The notes under the pieces: generated by a model | Told to the model about the DNA's origin: nothing | What the model saw: the letters and a program-made list of their open reading frames with translations, nothing else | Databases searched by the model: none | From: Succinimonas sp045124755 | GTDB taxonomy: Bacteria; Pseudomonadota; Gammaproteobacteria; Enterobacterales; Succinivibrionaceae | Reading direction: 5' to 3' (one strand) | Length of the DNA: 64,000 nt | Assembly: GCF_045124755.1 (NCBI RefSeq) | Contig: NZ_JBGVMK010000120.1 | Part shown: one piece after another, positions 35,677-44,729 of the stretch | Position numbering within the stretch: position 1 is the stretch's first letter | Layout of the letters: each line of letters begins with the position of its first letter | Made by a program: the position numbers and the translations under genes

Positions 35677-36339
35677 TCAGGATTTATAATGCCAGACCCG
35701 CCACTCGTCCGCATCCATGACCTTGCGGGCCCGGTTCTTGATGCTGGTCAGGGTCATATCCATTGACAGGATCGCGCTTAAATCGCTCCCGGCTTCGTCG
35801 CCGTCCTTGCTCCTGAGACAATAGTTCGTGAACATGTGGCAGTTGTTAAGCGCAATATTGTAGTCACCCAGATTGCGGCCCACCATGCTCAGTGCTCTCC
35901 GGGCCGCCCTCTTTTTGCCGACGGCCTGTCCCTGATGGCTGGAGACGTAAATGCTGAAGCCGGTGCCGCCGCTGATAAACTCATCGGGAGAGACCAGATT
36001 TATGATGCATTTGCCCTCCTCATTGGTGAGCTCGACAATGCACTTTTCTCCGCCGCCCACGTAAATGCCGGAATGCTCCGCATAGCCTGAGGCCAGATCA
36101 ACGTACAGCACCGAACCGAACACCGGAGTCACCGGATCCCGGAGCACGTTGTCAATAAAGGATTCAGTCAGGGAAGTTCCCGGAGTGGGAATGCGGCGGA
36201 TGACTTCCTTTGGAAGATCGTCAGGGATCCCGGGAAAAGGATGGGGATCCGGCAGGTCAGTAAATATATTCTTCTGGTTACGTGCTACTGCCTTTGCTGC
36301 TGAATAAAGCGCTTTTTCGGCAATTTTAAAAAATCCCAT
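35677..36339 (-). CDS. LRAT-like papain-fold protein, copy 3 (220 aa)
   Basis: The C-terminal 160 residues form an LRAT/NlpC-P60-like domain: FGSVLYVDLASGYAEHSGIY with His89, VGGGEKCIVELT, a hydrophobic core, then ALNNCHMFTNYCL with Cys167 in the NC-x-x-F position. In LRAT proteins the Cys and first His are catalytic; the usual second His is Glu here (VEL). The tail TLTSIKNRARKVMDADEWRVWH is shared by all three copies. The N-terminus is short and lacks the repeats of the other copies. A strong AAAGGAG ribosome-binding site precedes the start. No signal peptide. Confidence 0.72.
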   Translation of the reverse strand: MGFFKIAEKALYSAAKAVARNQKNIFTDLPDPHPFPGIPDDLPKEVIRRIPTPGTSLTESFIDNVLRDPVTPVFGSVLYVDLASGYAEHSGIYVGGGEKCIVELTNEEGKCIINLVSPDEFISGGTGFSIYVSSHQGQAVGKKRAARRALSMVGRNLGDYNIALNNCHMFTNYCLRSKDGDEAGSDLSAILSMDMTLTSIKNRARKVMDADEWRVWHYKS

Positions 36340-36518
36340 GACAGTTCTCCTTTAATATTTTCAGATGATCAAGTCCGGCTGTTCGGGCAATGAGACCGGA
36401 TAGCTGAATCCGCCTCTTTAACATTTGTCTCCTGCCATACCTGAACCGCTGCCGGAATACGACACAGGCAAATTGTCTCCGGAAAACCGCTGCCGGAGAC
36501 CTTGCCGGAGGCACCGGA

Positions 36519-37451
36519 TCAGTCTTTATAATGCCAGACCCGCCACTCATCAGCATCCATGACCTTCCGGGCTCGGTTCTTGATGCTGGTCAGGGTCATT
36601 TCCATGTCCAGGAACGCGCTGAAACCGCTGGAATCGTCATCACAGCCCTTTTTGCGGAGACAGTAGTTCGTGAACATATGGCAGTTATTAAGCGCAATGT
36701 TGTACGTCCCCAGATTGCATCCCACCATGCTCAGAGCTCTCTTTGCGGCTCTCTTCTTGCCCACGGCATAGCCATGATGGCTGGAAACGTAAATGCTGAA
36801 GCCGGTGCCGCCGCTGATAAACTCATCGGGAGAGACCAGATTTATGACGCACTGGCCGCCCTGGTTGGTGAGCTCGACAATGCACTTCTCCCCGCCGCCC
36901 ACGTAGATGCCAGAGTGCTCTGCGCTGCCGAAGGCCAGATCAACGTACAGCACCGAACCGAACACCGGAGTTACCGGATCCCGGAGCACGTTGTCAATAA
37001 AGGATTCAGTCAGCACCGTTACCGGACCAAACGCAGGATTTAAGAACTTTATAATCTCCGGTATGTACTGGGTGGCGTTATCCGCAAAGTCGGCAGCCCG
37101 GGAAACCGGTTCGTCAATAATGTCAATGGTGTCAGAAACAAGGTTAATTCCCCTTTCGGCAGCATCGCAGGCAGCGTTACCGGCAGAGCAGACGGTTTCG
37201 CCGACAAACTCCGCAGCGCCGGAAACTGCCTTCCCGGCAGAGGACATGGCATCGCCGGCAAAATCAGCGGCATCGCAAACGGCGCTACCGGCAAACTCAG
37301 CGACATCGCAGACGGCGCTGCCGACAGAAGATACGGCGCCGCAGGCAGCATCAGCAACATCGGAGACCGTCCTGCCGGCAAAGGAAGCAGTATCGGAAAC
37401 AACGTCACTCACAGAATCAAAGACGCTTTCGGCAAAATCAAATAAACCCAT
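36519..37451 (-). CDS. LRAT-like papain-fold protein, copy 2 with long amphipathic repeats (310 aa)
   Basis: The catalytic-type domain matches the neighbours almost residue for residue (His179, Cys257). The N-terminal 115 residues consist of about ten short Ala/Asp/Ser/Val repeats built on FAGxAVxDAAD and VGSAVCD patterns. They resemble an 11-residue amphipathic helix, as in phasin-, apolipoprotein- or LEA-like proteins that lie on membranes. This copy has the most units. Because the domain is conserved and the repeat region varies, the repeats probably set binding partner or surface. Strong ribosome-binding site before the ATG; about 240 bases separate it from the copy upstream. Confidence 0.72.
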   Translation of the reverse strand: MGLFDFAESVFDSVSDVVSDTASFAGRTVSDVADAACGAVSSVGSAVCDVAEFAGSAVCDAADFAGDAMSSAGKAVSGAAEFVGETVCSAGNAACDAAERGINLVSDTIDIIDEPVSRAADFADNATQYIPEIIKFLNPAFGPVTVLTESFIDNVLRDPVTPVFGSVLYVDLAFGSAEHSGIYVGGGEKCIVELTNQGGQCVINLVSPDEFISGGTGFSIYVSSHHGYAVGKKRAAKRALSMVGCNLGTYNIALNNCHMFTNYCLRKKGCDDDSSGFSAFLDMEMTLTSIKNRARKVMDADEWRVWHYKD

Positions 37452-37692
37452 GATAATTCTCCTTTAACAATTTAAGGTATTCAGGCAGAGGTCTGATGAC
37501 AAAGAAGCTGAAAACCTGTCTCCGCCTCTTTTCATTCGTTTATTCAATTGTCCGCTGTTCTGAGATAAGATCCGGAAAAATAAAGTGCAGCTTTAAGGCC
37601 TCCGGAAATTCCTGACCTTTGACTGCCCGGGAGCAGCAGCGAACCGCGGACGCCGGAAACCCTGTTCCGGAGACACGGTCGCTGTCTCAGAC

Positions 37693-38481
37693 TCAGTCTT
37701 TATAGTGCCAGACCCGCCACTCATCAGCATTCATGACCTTGCGGGCCCGGTTCTTGATGCTGGTCAGGGTCATTTTCATATCCGGGATGGCGCTTATCCC
37801 TCTGGAATAGTCATCACTGTCCTTTTGGAGGAGACAGTAATTCGTGAACATATGGCAGTTGTTGGACACCAGACTGTACCTTCCCAGATTGCGGCCCACC
37901 ATGCTCCGGGCAGTCCGGGCTGCTAATTTCCTGCCGACGGCGCAGCCATGATGGCTGGAGACGTAAATGCTGAAGCCGGAGCCGCCATTGATAAACTCAC
38001 TGGGAGATACCAGATTTATGATGCACTGGCCGCCCTGGTTGGTGAGCTCGACAATGCACTTCTCCCCGCCGCCGACGTAAATGCCGGAGTGCTCCGCATA
38101 GCCGCAGGCCAGATCAACGTACAGCACCGAACCCTCTACCGGAGCCACCTTATCCCGGAACAGGTTGTCAATTACGGATTCAGCCAGAGCCATTCCGAGA
38201 CCGCCCACAGATCCATGTCTGATAACCTCCGGCAGATACCCGAGAGCGCCATCCGCAAAATCAAGAGCCCGGGAGGCCGGTTTGTCGATTGCATCAATGG
38301 TGTCTGAAAAGAGGTTCGCTCCCTTTTCGGCAGCATTGCAAACAGCGTTACCGGCATGAGAGACGGAATTGCCGGCAAAGAAAGCGGTGCCGGAGACGGC
38401 CCTTCCGGCATAGGAAGCGGTCTCGGAAACAACGTTGCGGACGGAACCAAAGGCGCTTTCGGCAAAATCAAATAATCCCAT
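37693..38481 (-). CDS. LRAT-like papain-fold protein, copy 1 (262 aa)
   Basis: First of the three tandem copies. An N-terminal helical stretch of about 70 residues (FAESAFGSVRNVVSETASYAG, then about three AGRAVSGTA-type units) leads to the LRAT-like domain with His131 and Cys209 (SNNCHMFTNYCL). It ends in the shared WRVWHYKD. LRAT-like enzymes transfer acyl groups or cut amide bonds through a Cys-His site. No secretion signal is visible, so a cytoplasmic or membrane-bound enzyme is most likely; an unconventional exported effector is an alternative. Upstream it shares the same leader as the other copies. Confidence 0.72.
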   Translation of the reverse strand: MGLFDFAESAFGSVRNVVSETASYAGRAVSGTAFFAGNSVSHAGNAVCNAAEKGANLFSDTIDAIDKPASRALDFADGALGYLPEVIRHGSVGGLGMALAESVIDNLFRDKVAPVEGSVLYVDLACGYAEHSGIYVGGGEKCIVELTNQGGQCIINLVSPSEFINGGSGFSIYVSSHHGCAVGRKLAARTARSMVGRNLGRYSLVSNNCHMFTNYCLLQKDSDDYSRGISAIPDMKMTLTSIKNRARKVMNADEWRVWHYKD

Positions 38482-38940
38482 GATATTTCTCCTTTAACAG
38501 TTTCAGATGCTGAGAACGAGGCAGGCGGTAAAGAACCGGACTTGGAATGAATCGCATCCGGCGTTTTCCCGCTCTGCTCATTCCTCAAATCTTTCTCAGC
38601 CTCACCGGTCTTTTCTAATTTTCCTGCGAGGTGAAGCGCATTCCGGAAATAAAAAGTGCATATTAAGGCGGTAAGTTAGCGGCGGTAAGTTAAAGAGCAG
38701 GAGGAGGTTTCCTGAAAAACAGTGTTTCAGGTGAAGAAGAATCGTTATGACGCAAGGCTTACATGAAACTCGGGAATCCCCGGGGCAGATCCCGGAAATT
38801 TCTGATTGGGCCGGAAATATCTGATTTTTGACTGGGGCTTAAGTATTCGGGGGGAAACAGAGTTATGCTTAACGCATACGGAAAAACATTTAAAATCAGG
38901 GATCACCGATCACCCGCGAGTTGAACAAAAGGAGCAACCC
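38482..38940. other. Divergent intergenic 459 bp before bcp
   Basis: Lies between the LRAT-like array (minus) and bcp (plus), so it should hold both promoters. It contains a short direct repeat of GCGGTAAGTTA near 38663-38693. An in-frame plus extension of bcp back to 38806 has no family similarity. No other gene. Confidence 0.45.
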
Positions 38941-39408
38941 ATGCCGTTAAAGGAAGGAACCCCGGCGCCGGATTTCAGTCTGCCGGATCAGAACGGGGAC
39001 ATGCATTCGCTGGCTCAGTACCGCGGCCGGAAGGTCGTGCTCTATTTCTATCCCCGGGACAATACTCCGGGCTGCACCAAACAGGCCTGCGGTTTTGCCG
39101 AGCGAAATTCCCGGTTCAAAGAGCTTGATACGGTAATTCTGGGAGTAAGCCGGGACAGCGCCGCATCCCATCTCAGGTTTCAGGAAAAGTTCAGCCTCCC
39201 TTTTACGCTGCTTTCGGATCCGGAACTTGCCGCGCATCGGGCCTATGATGTCATTCAGCCCAAAAAGACCCCGCAGGGGATCCGGGAAGGCACTCTGCGT
39301 TCGGCGTTTCTCATTGATGAGAACGGCATTCTTGTCAAAGCCCTGCCGGGAGTAAAGGCAGCGGATAATCCGGAGGAAATGCTGGAGCTTGTTAAAGGGC
39401 TGGCTTAA
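38941..39408 (+). CDS. bcp: Thiol peroxidase Bcp (peroxiredoxin Q)
   Basis: Reduces hydrogen and organic peroxides with thioredoxin in the cytoplasm. 155 residues, a typical length. APDFSLPDQNG at the N-terminus, then YFYPRDNTPGCTKQACGF with peroxidatic Cys45 and the resolving Cys50 of the atypical 2-Cys class. LGVSRDSAASHLRFQEKF and LRSAFLIDENGIL follow. I start at ATG 38941, which has AAAAGGAG eight bases upstream. A perfect 9-bp hairpin follows the stop. Confidence 0.92.
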   Translation: MPLKEGTPAPDFSLPDQNGDMHSLAQYRGRKVVLYFYPRDNTPGCTKQACGFAERNSRFKELDTVILGVSRDSAASHLRFQEKFSLPFTLLSDPELAAHRAYDVIQPKKTPQGIREGTLRSAFLIDENGILVKALPGVKAADNPEEMLELVKGLA

Positions 39409-39416
39409 AAACAGGT

Positions 39417-39442
39417 TCCGGAAGCAGACTGAGGCTTCCGGA
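39417..39442 (+). terminator. Likely terminator of bcp
   Basis: A perfect 9-bp stem (arms 39417-39425 and 39434-39442) with an 8-base loop, 9 bases past the bcp stop. The T run after it is weak (CTTATT), so efficiency is uncertain. Confidence 0.6.
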
Positions 39443-39524
39443 CTTATTCATCAGGAGAGCGGCTTCTTTGCTGCTTCTTCATCTTCACCGCTCAGTCACC
39501 GCAATCTTATGCCCTGGAAAGACT

Positions 39525-40094
39525 TTAAAGACCTTTCGCCCAGAGGTAAAAATCGAGCTTCTTGACCGCGCTTATGCCGCGGTACTGTTCCGGAACAAGC
39601 CGGTCAAACTCCGCAATGAATGCTCGGCCTTCTTCCGAGTCCAGAAAGCTGTCATAGGTATCCCTGACTTCCTGATAGACCCTCTTCGCAGCAGCCAGCC
39701 TTTCCTCCCGGGAGGCGCCTTTTACCATCAGGTTAAGACTCCGGCCCACCCGCCTGTCCCAGATCGGCATATCCTTGTTGACCGAGGCCAGAAGCTTGCT
39801 GGCGAAGGAGGTTTCCACATTCCCGGTGGCTTCGTACAGGTCAGTTACCACCTCGTCAAAAGACGGTAACGGATTGCTGTTCCGGACTTCCTCGAAGAGA
39901 TCATAAAATTTCTTCCGCCAGGCTTCATTTCTGCGCACCTTGTAGAAGCCGTTGAAAATCCGCTGAAATTCCGGATCGCAGGATACATCGCTCTTCTGAA
40001 CGGCATCCATGATGCGCATGTACTTCTCAAGGCCAAAATAGTCGCTGGCGGCTGCCAGAACTTTTCTTAAATCTCCGGTATCGATCTTAATCAT
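39525..40094 (-). CDS. Unknown soluble protein (189 aa), possibly HhH-glycosylase-like
   Basis: A conserved-looking protein with no signal peptide. SFASKLLASVNKDMPIWDRRVGRSLNL followed by a C-terminal KKLDFYLWAKGL recalls uncharacterised HhH-GPD-related proteins, in which a helical domain holds an I-W-D segment. This is a loose impression, not a firm family call. The gene ends about 80 bases from the bcp hairpin and faces it. An AT-rich stretch lies upstream of its start and may hold its promoter. Confidence 0.6.
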   Translation of the reverse strand: MIKIDTGDLRKVLAAASDYFGLEKYMRIMDAVQKSDVSCDPEFQRIFNGFYKVRRNEAWRKKFYDLFEEVRNSNPLPSFDEVVTDLYEATGNVETSFASKLLASVNKDMPIWDRRVGRSLNLMVKGASREERLAAAKRVYQEVRDTYDSFLDSEEGRAFIAEFDRLVPEQYRGISAVKKLDFYLWAKGL

Positions 40095-40334
40095 GGGGAA
40101 TTTCCTCTGCTATGTCATTGTTGTTTTCTGTTGCTAATTGTATTATATTTATAGTCGTATTGTCAAGTTAAAATATACATACCGTAAATATTTTTGATTC
40201 TGATTGTGAAGAAGCTGCTGCCTTAAGGAATTCAGCAGGGTTCCGGCCCGGGAAAACATGAAGAATCACCTGCGGCGCAAGGCCGGGAAAGTGTCGCGGA
40301 AGCAGTCGGCCCCTAGATCCCGAATGCGGTTTCT

Positions 40335-40363
40335 GTCACATTTTCTCCCTGATTTGCTACAAT
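40335..40363 (+). promoter_or_regulatory. Candidate promoter of recN
   Basis: GTCACA (4 of 6 matches to the -35 consensus) and TACAAT (5 of 6 to the -10) are separated by 17 bases, about 57 bases before the recN start. No clear LexA box was found in the 325-base gap, although recN is SOS-controlled in many Gammaproteobacteria. Confidence 0.4.
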
Positions 40364-40419
40364 ACGCCCTCGCGGATGCCGGAGACTTCCCGGCCCGGAA
40401 ATTTAGCTGGAAAATCGTT

Positions 40420-42132
40420 ATGCTGGAATCTCTTGTTATTGAAAATTACGCCATCGCCCGCAAGGTCTCCCTGGGCCTGCAGCGGGGCATGAGCGCCATC
40501 ACCGGCGAAACCGGAGCCGGAAAATCCATCGCCATTGATGCTCTCAATCTTGTGCTCGGAGGCCGGGCCGATGCCCGGGCCATTAGACCGGGAGCCTCCA
40601 GCGCCAGCATCTGCGCCACGTTTTCCTTAGGGGATGCGCCCCGGGCTCTTGCCTTTCTCCGGGATAACTCCCTTCTGCAGGAGGAACAGGATCTCTGCAT
40701 TATCAGAAGATCCATCGCCGCCGCCGGCCATTCCCGGAACTTTATCAATGACTATGCTGTCAGCGTGAAGATGCTGAAGGAGCTGGCCCCCTTCCTTTTG
40801 AACATTCACGGGCAGAATGACGGCCAGCAGATGCTGAAATCAGACCGCCAGATGGCGTTTCTGGATGCCTTCTCCGGTCTGGGCCCGGATGTCAGCGAGG
40901 TAGGTTCCCTTTATCATACGTTTAAGGACGGCAAGAACCGCCTTATTGATCTGGCCCGGCAGCAGGATGAAAACCTGGCCGAATACAAGCTTACCCACTA
41001 TCAGATCGCGGAACTGGAAAAGTTCAACCCGGCGGAAAACGAGTTCACCGAGATCTCCAACGAATATGACCGGCTCAGCAATGTTAAGGTTATCGGGGAC
41101 GGAGCGCAGGCGGCGCTGTCCTCACTGAACGATGACGATGACGGCATTGTTTCCCGGATGGGTACTCTTTCCGCGCAGCTGGAAGGTCTGGCCGCCATCG
41201 ATAAATCCCTGCGTCCCCTGTACGACAGTCTGGAATCCGCCCGGCTGACCATTGAGGATGTCTCCGAGCAGCTTTCTGACTACAGCGGCTCGCTGGAAAT
41301 GGATCCGGCCCGCATCAGCGTTATCAATGACCGGCTGGCTCAGTATGCCGACTATGCCCGAAAGTACGGCGTGAAGCCCGAGGAACTCACCGGGGTTTTG
41401 AAATCCCTGCATGAAAAGGCCGATGGCTTCTCCTCCATCAAGGAGCAGATCGAGGAGTGCAAGGCCGCGGTGATCCAGGCAAAGGAAAACTTTCTCCAAA
41501 AATCCCGGGAGCTCAGTCAGAAGCGCCGGGAAAAGGCCCCGCTGTTTGCCGGGGAGGTAACCAGAATGCTCCGGGAGCTCTCCATGCCGGATGCGGAATT
41601 TCAGGTTGCGTTCCGGGAGGGAGAAAACATTTCCGAAAACGGCATTGACGTTATTGATTTCATGTTTTCCGCCAACAAGGGACTGGCCCCCGGTCTTATC
41701 GAAAACACTGCCTCCGGCGGCGAAATCAGCAGAATCGCCCTCTCGGTGCTGGTGCTCACCGCAAATAAGATCTCCGCCCCCACCCTGATTTTTGATGAAA
41801 TCGACACCGGCATCAGCGGCAGAACCGCCGCCATTACCGGAAAGCTTCTCCGGCTGCTGGGCAGGCATTCTCAGGTCATCACCGTTACCCATCTTCCCCA
41901 GGTGGCGGCTTCGGCTCATCACCAGTACGAGGTGAAAAAGGAGACGGTAAATGACGTTACCGAAAGCTCGGTAACCGAACTGGACACCGCCGGAAGAGAG
42001 CAGGAAATCGCCCGGCTTCTGGGGAGCTCCGAGATCACCGAGGCGGCTCTGGCAAATGCCCGGGAGCTTCTGGGAAATCAGGCCCGGGAGACTGCGAATA
42101 CCACCTTGGAGGAGCTTCTTCAGGGGGATTAG
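40420..42132 (+). CDS. recN: DNA repair protein RecN
   Basis: An SMC-like ATPase that acts at double-strand breaks and is often SOS-induced. 570 residues. Walker A GETGAGKS is at 29-36 in the N-terminal head, and a long coiled-coil arm occupies about 150-375. The C-terminal head has NTASGGEISRIALSVLVL (signature) and TLIFDEIDTGISGRTA (Walker B). I start at ATG 40420 (MLESLVIENYAIA), the normal RecN start; the frame remains open upstream without similarity. Its last ~240 bases are repeated at 44340-44581 and the last ~50 again at 45170-45220, showing local duplication. Confidence 0.95.
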   Translation: MLESLVIENYAIARKVSLGLQRGMSAITGETGAGKSIAIDALNLVLGGRADARAIRPGASSASICATFSLGDAPRALAFLRDNSLLQEEQDLCIIRRSIAAAGHSRNFINDYAVSVKMLKELAPFLLNIHGQNDGQQMLKSDRQMAFLDAFSGLGPDVSEVGSLYHTFKDGKNRLIDLARQQDENLAEYKLTHYQIAELEKFNPAENEFTEISNEYDRLSNVKVIGDGAQAALSSLNDDDDGIVSRMGTLSAQLEGLAAIDKSLRPLYDSLESARLTIEDVSEQLSDYSGSLEMDPARISVINDRLAQYADYARKYGVKPEELTGVLKSLHEKADGFSSIKEQIEECKAAVIQAKENFLQKSRELSQKRREKAPLFAGEVTRMLRELSMPDAEFQVAFREGENISENGIDVIDFMFSANKGLAPGLIENTASGGEISRIALSVLVLTANKISAPTLIFDEIDTGISGRTAAITGKLLRLLGRHSQVITVTHLPQVAASAHHQYEVKKETVNDVTESSVTELDTAGREQEIARLLGSSEITEAALANARELLGNQARETANTTLEELLQGD

Positions 42133-42568
42133 AATAGGCATCGCTCTCATTCACGGTTCGTGATGGGCAAGTGGCTGCGAAAGCCGGGATACCTAATCAG
42201 CAAAGTTCGCCCGGCATATTCACCCGCAGGGGGCCGAACGACCATGTCGTCATAGCATCTGAAATCGCCGCGCGAGTCATTATAGCCCTTGGCGAGGCAT
42301 CGTACTCAGACATGCCCGGGAACACAGCCACCAGCAGCAGGCTTTGCCGTTGTCTCCTTTATCAACGCCCCGTTTGTTCACCCCTTGTTTCACTGTATAC
42401 GGAGCAGGGGTGCATTTTCTGGCATCGCCGGGAAGTTACCCTTATTCTTCAATTGTTTTGAAAACAGGTTCCGCGGCAAAGCCCGCGATCCGGATCACTC
42501 AATTTCAATCCGCGGGTTCCGAAAAATACTGCAATTGTCTGATATGTTCATGTGATAAACCAAGCATC
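42133..42568. other. Intergenic stretch between recN and the ATPase repeats
   Basis: About 440 bases of GC-richer DNA after recN with no convincing gene; the short plus frames (42171-42461 and 42344-42598) share no similarity with anything recognised. It looks like inserted or eroded sequence, since the DNA after the recN stop differs from that after the two recN-tail copies downstream. Confidence 0.4.
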
Positions 42569-42667
42569 ACTAATCTTGAATTAGTGTTATTTTCGTGATT
42601 TGTTAATCTTGAATTCGTGTGATTTTTGTGTTTTACTAACCTTGAAACAGTGCTATATCTTTTAATA
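42569..42667 (+). repeat. Three 33-bp tandem repeats upstream of the DUF4143 ATPase
   Basis: Units start at 42569, 42602 and 42635, exactly 33 bases apart. The core is (A/G)(C/T)TAATCTTGAATTAGTG followed by a TGATTTTTGTGATTT-like AT-rich part. The third unit is the most worn. The same core (CTAATCTTGATTTGGTG), again at a 33-base period, recurs after the gene. They could be operator sites for autoregulation or parts of a mobile cassette. Confidence 0.8.
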
Positions 42668-42710
42668 TAAGCGGCGAATACCTAACAGTCGCGAAACAAG
42701 GCAGGTGCCT

Positions 42711-44063
42711 GTGAAACGGAAAATATATGACACCATGGTACGCTGGAAACAGGAAAGCGCCGGCAAAACAGCCCTTCTTATTGACGGAGCCCGTCGGGTT
42801 GGAAAAAGCTATATAGCCGAAGAATTTGCCAGGACGCAATATCGATCCTACATTCTCATCGACTTCAACAGAGCAGGCAAGGAGGTACGGGATCTTTTTG
42901 AACAAAACCTGAATGATCTGGACTCCTTCTTTATGTATCTCTCTGCAATATACGGAGTAACCCTGTACCGGAACGATTCCCTCATCATTCTGGATGAAAT
43001 TCAGCTTTTCCCCCGGGCAAGATCGGCAATTAAGTATCTGGTGGCCGACGGGCGCTACCATTACCTTGAGACCGGTTCTTTAATGTCTATCCGCAAAAAC
43101 GTGGCTGACATTCTGATTCCCTCCGAGGAACGGCATCTGAAAATGTATCCCCTGGATTTTGAGGAGTTCCTTTGGGCCATGAACGAAACCCCGCTGGCTG
43201 ATCTGATGAAAGTCTGTTTCGATAAGAAAAAGGAAATGGGCCCGGCTCTTCACAGAAAGGCCATGACGCTGTTCAGAAAATATCTCATTGTCGGCGGCAT
43301 GCCGCAAGCCGTCAGTACCTATCAGGAAACACAGGATTTTGAAAAAACTGATGCCATAAAGCGTGCCATCCTTGACCTGTACCGGCAGGACATCGCAAAA
43401 CATGCCAAAGGATGTAAAAGAAAAGCTGAAGTTGTTTTTGACGAAATCCCGGAACAGTTATCCCGGCATGAAAAAAAATTTGTGCTGTCGGCGCTGGGAA
43501 GAGGCGCCAGATTCAGAGACTACGAAAGCGCCTTCCTGTGGCTGGAGGATGCCATGATATGCAACGTCTGCTATAACTCCACTGCTCCTGATGCCGGCAT
43601 CAGAATGAACTGGGATCGCACCGCATTAAAGCTGTATTTTGGCGATACTGGTCTCCTGATAAGTCATGCCTTTGACGAAAACGGTCTGGTAACGCAGGAA
43701 ATATATAAAAAGCTGCTCCTCGGCAAGCTGGAAGTAAACGAGGGAATGATTTTCGAGAACATCGTTGCTCAGATGCTGACCGCCTCCGGACACCGGCTGT
43801 ACTTCTATTCAAACTCTTCCAGAGATGATAAAAATGCCCGGATGGAGATAGACTTTCTGATCACCAAGAGAAAAGTCACCGACAGACACAACGTTTCTGC
43901 AATAGAAGTGAAATCAGGTTCGCGATACACATATTCGTCACTCCGGAAGTTCATGGACAGGTACCGGGAACAGCTTGATGTTCCTTACATTCTGCATACT
44001 GCAGATTATTCAGAAAAGGACGGAATAGCATTCCTCCCGGTATATTGGACCTGGCTGCTCTGA
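42711..44063 (+). CDS. AAA_14/DUF4143 ATPase (first copy)
   Basis: A 450-residue ATPase of the COG1373 type. The N-terminal AAA domain has LLIDGARRVGKS (Walker A, residues 22-33), SLIILDEIQLFPRA (Walker B) and YLETGSLMSI (sensor-like). The C-terminal DUF4143 part shows LYFGDTGLL, NEGMIFENIVAQML and a PD-(D/E)XK-like MEIDFLITK...AIEVKSG. I start at GTG 42711 (MKRKIYDTM), the usual family start; GTG 42705 is an alternative. Its role is unproven; these genes are mobile and expand in gut bacteria. It is bracketed by 33-bp-period repeats and lies between recN and a duplicate of the recN tail. Confidence 0.85.
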   Translation: MKRKIYDTMVRWKQESAGKTALLIDGARRVGKSYIAEEFARTQYRSYILIDFNRAGKEVRDLFEQNLNDLDSFFMYLSAIYGVTLYRNDSLIILDEIQLFPRARSAIKYLVADGRYHYLETGSLMSIRKNVADILIPSEERHLKMYPLDFEEFLWAMNETPLADLMKVCFDKKKEMGPALHRKAMTLFRKYLIVGGMPQAVSTYQETQDFEKTDAIKRAILDLYRQDIAKHAKGCKRKAEVVFDEIPEQLSRHEKKFVLSALGRGARFRDYESAFLWLEDAMICNVCYNSTAPDAGIRMNWDRTALKLYFGDTGLLISHAFDENGLVTQEIYKKLLLGKLEVNEGMIFENIVAQMLTASGHRLYFYSNSSRDDKNARMEIDFLITKRKVTDRHNVSAIEVKSGSRYTYSSLRKFMDRYREQLDVPYILHTADYSEKDGIAFLPVYWTWLL

Positions 44064-44284
44064 ACGATTAAATCACATCAATGCCAAACCCCGCTTCCGG
44101 CCTTGTAATCTTCACGGAAAAGCACGGCGCTGAAAAGTCCCGAGTCCTTCTCCAAATACATGAAGCAGAAATTCAGCCAGGATGAGATCAATACGGAAGC
44201 TGCCAATAACAGTAATCAGCAAAGTCTGTAACACAAAACACCAGGATGCAGCATTACTGACTATACCCAGTAATCTGTCTCGCC
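44064..44284. other. Gap after the first DUF4143 ATPase
   Basis: About 220 bases, part of the 666-base gene-free stretch to 44729. A short plus-strand frame ending near 44230 (FSKYMKQKFSQDE) might be an eroded C-terminus of something, but I cannot identify it. The rest of the stretch is covered by the repeat, recN-tail and promoter entries. Confidence 0.35.
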
Positions 44285-44335
44285 AGTATTCTTGATTTGG
44301 TGCAGTTCCCCTCTGCTGCTAATCTTGATTTGGTG
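44285..44335 (+). repeat. Two 33-bp-period repeats downstream of the DUF4143 ATPase
   Basis: Cores at 44286-44302 and 44319-44335, both reading about CTAATCTTGATTTGGTG, are 33 bases apart and in the same orientation as the upstream array. They end just before the duplicated recN tail begins near 44340. Confidence 0.75.
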
Positions 44336-44339
44336 TAAC

Positions 44340-44581
44340 ACCCCATCTCCCTCAGATGGCTTCGGCCCATCACAGGTACGGGAAAAAAGGAGACGGTAAA
44401 TGACGTTACCGAAAGCTCGGTAACCGAACTGGACGCCGCCGGAAGAGAGCAGGAGATAGCCCAGCTTCTGGGGAGCTCCGAGATCACCGAGGCGGCTCTG
44501 GCAAATGCCCGGGAGCTTCTGGGAAATCAGGCACGGGAGACTTCCAATACCACCTTGGAGGAGCTTCTTCAGGGGGATTAG
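44340..44581 (+). pseudogene. Duplicated 3' end of recN
   Basis: About 240 bases match the end of recN (about 41888-42132) closely, including the codons ETVNDVTESSVTELD and the final LEELLQGD plus stop. It has no start and no upstream half, and carries small changes and a frame disruption near its 5' edge. The matching sequence continues past the stop into the leader that is shared with the third copy, so this was part of a tandem duplication of the recN tail and the small membrane gene. Confidence 0.85.
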
Positions 44582-44655
44582 CAGGAACGCATGAAGCCAT
44601 TACTGATTAGCGCAGCCGGCATGCAATATCCGGTGTTATGAAAAAGTTAAAACGC

Positions 44656-44683
44656 TTGCATTTCCTTGTAATAAATGTACCAT
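44656..44683 (+). promoter_or_regulatory. Promoter of small membrane gene A
   Basis: TTGCAT and TACCAT with a 16-base spacer, 46 bases before the start at 44730. The same element, with a better -10 (TATCAT), precedes the paralog at 45369. Conservation of both boxes across the duplicated leaders supports function. Confidence 0.55.
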
Positions 44684-44729
44684 GGCACAGTTTTGTTTTT
44701 AACCGCCTGATATTGAAAGGTATTTTGTT

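Noticed and set aside
40095..40419. LexA box before recN
   Set aside because: I looked for CTG-N10-CAG in the gap and found only poor partial matches.
41122..42150. 342-codon minus frame
   Set aside because: Antisense to recN, with no protein features of its own.
42569..42667. 33-bp repeats as a CRISPR array
   Set aside because: The period equals the whole unit, there are no separate spacers, and only three copies exist.
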